From assembly GCF_018139145.2 (NCBI RefSeq), contig NC_059481.1, positions 5,320,368-5,384,367 on the forward strand: DNA of 64,000 bases, written 5' to 3'. Numbering within the stretch: position 1 is the first letter of the stretch; the number at the start of each line of letters is the position of its first letter. The position numbers and the translations under genes are program-made. The notes under the pieces are model-generated. The model was not told the origin of the DNA. It worked only from the letters and a program-made list of their open reading frames with translations, and did not search any database. The stretch comes from Gymnogyps californianus (lineage: Eukaryota; Chordata; Aves; Accipitriformes; Cathartidae). Shown piece after piece: positions 62,701 to 64,000 of the stretch.

Positions 62701-64000
62701 GTGTGGAAGGAGAAAGGGGGAAGGGTGGAAAGGCAGGCTAGGAGGAAATCAGGCTCTTTAAAGTGTGCACTCCGAAAACTTTGTATTCAGCTATTGCCTG
62801 TTAGTTATTGCTGCTCTTTGCAAGATGGTTAAATCTCAGTGCCCAGGCCATGAGTCTTTTGCTGTGTTTCTGAGAATCTGTCACCTTCTGCCTGAAGTTG
62901 GAGCTGCTCTAATTGTACTCAAGTAGTAATGGTAAACCCCAGCAGTATCTACACTGGTATACTCTGACCCTCTCTATTCTGCACATACCACAACATCCTG
63001 CACACCTCCCATCACCCTTACTGTTCCAGCAGATGTTCCTAGTTCATAGGCATGGTTCTCTTTCATGCTTATAGGCAAATGCAAATTGTCCTGAACTCAC
63101 AATTATATTGGTTACGGGGCTGAAGACTAACCCCCGTTACAGAAATAGTGCTCAGCACGATTTGTTATTGCCTATGTTTGAAGTGAATCGTGTTCCATAG
63201 TCAGGCAGCCCCTTGTTGCTGATATCCTTTGTCAGCAAAGCGTAGGGACAGTAGCATAGATGGAAAAAGAAGATGACGATTTATTGGTGATGAATGACAA
63301 GATGAGTTGAGGCTTTCTAGATAGTTGAACAAATGCTGATGCTCTGAAGTATACGTCAACTCCTTTTTAAATGTGACAGAAACACTACAGCAGAGAAAGC
63401 ATAAAGCTTGCAAATTACATAGGAAGAAATTTGTAAATGGAGTGACGTTTCAACTCAACATCCAATTTTCTACCGGATCAGTTTCATGATTAAGCAGGTC
63501 AGATGTTTTTAAGTTTAAAAAAAAAAAATATATTGGTGGAGGTGAATTTAAAATAATTTAAAACTCATGTGAATGATGTATTCTGCATATCAGCAGAGAA
63601 CAACTGAGGCTTAGTGTTAAACAGCTGGTAAATGCTGTTATGCAGTATGTATGTAAGTGGTATTAGAGGTGGTGTAATTGTCCTGGTATTCATTTGTGTT
63701 ACTTTCTGTCTTTGAAACCCTGTATGGTTTAAATCATGTGTGGATTGTTAACCCTTAGTATCCAAAATAATGCAGGACTGTACTCGATTCTCTTATTTTT
63801 GTTAGTACTTCTTTGAAGATTCAACAAACTTCTTTAGGTAACTAGTTTTATTGTGCTGTCTTGAAGTTCGTTAGCTGAATATAAATTTTTCTAGCAAACC
63901 TAGGCCTTTAAATGTTTTTATTATGGAGGTTTTGTTTTCAAGTGTCTGTTATTTGTCCCAGTATGGCAATGTAAGGTAGAACTCTTCTTATAAAGACCAA
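59720..64000. other. Intergenic sequence to the window end
   Basis: No supported gene. It holds an A/C tract (about 61866-61900) and A24 at 62370-62393. The ORFs at 61310-61681 and 62530-62832 have no recognised domain. Confidence 0.5.
62370..62393. repeat. Poly-A homopolymer, 24 nt
   Basis: A24 following aatgaaatt. A retroposon tail is possible, but no body or flanking duplication was recognised. Confidence 0.9.

Noticed and set aside
1..64000. tRNA, rRNA, CRISPR arrays, bacterial operons or viral genes
   Set aside because: No such signals were seen; the sequence behaves throughout as vertebrate nuclear DNA.

Overview
The window looks like a piece of a bird chromosome. It carries a spliced vertebrate gene with GT-AG introns, a 3' fragment of a CR1 LINE with the typical avian/sauropsid terminal sequence, compact introns, and an AT-rich noncoding remainder. 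I see no bacterial, viral or organellar signal. The species cannot be named from the sequence alone.

Region 1 (1 to about 24.15 kb, + strand) is the 3' end of one gene. Eighteen coding exons join in a single uninterrupted frame (1,930 nt, 642 complete residues plus stop). They encode the C-terminal fifth or so of VPS13C, a bridge-like lipid-transfer protein. In order they encode a WWE domain (exons 1-2), the conserved VPS13 C-terminal region with its glycine-rich amphipathic DH-like/ATG2_C-like segment (exons 4-14), and a C-terminal PH-like domain (exons 15-18). VPS13C is preferred over its paralogue VPS13A because of the linker before the PH domain (HEDGIIRPYDR) and the tail (QQKLVKQ then SLQLKKP). 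A likely alternative last exon in intron 14 would add only QELE and stop, giving an isoform without the PH domain. The 5' part of the gene (chorein domain, most of the lipid groove, FFAT, most of VAB) lies outside the window.

Region 2 (about 24.15 to 64 kb) has no gene I can support. In mammals VPS13C is followed, in the direction of transcription, by a long gene desert leading to RORA, and this stretch fits such a desert. It holds the CR1 fragment (27.6 kb), long homopolymers (poly-C, poly-G, poly-A, poly-T), two pairs of direct duplications (about 140 bp, 94% identical, 2.7 kb apart; 171 bp, one mismatch, 3.7 kb apart), and some clusters of POU/SOX/GATA-like motifs that could be enhancers.

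The observations most worth checking are the PH-less alternative terminal exon, the nearly identical 171-bp duplication, the 54-nt poly-C run in intron 14, a coding-like relic in intron 2, and an inverted octamer pair with an abutting SOX site at 28.67-28.70 kb. I found no convincing undescribed biological system.
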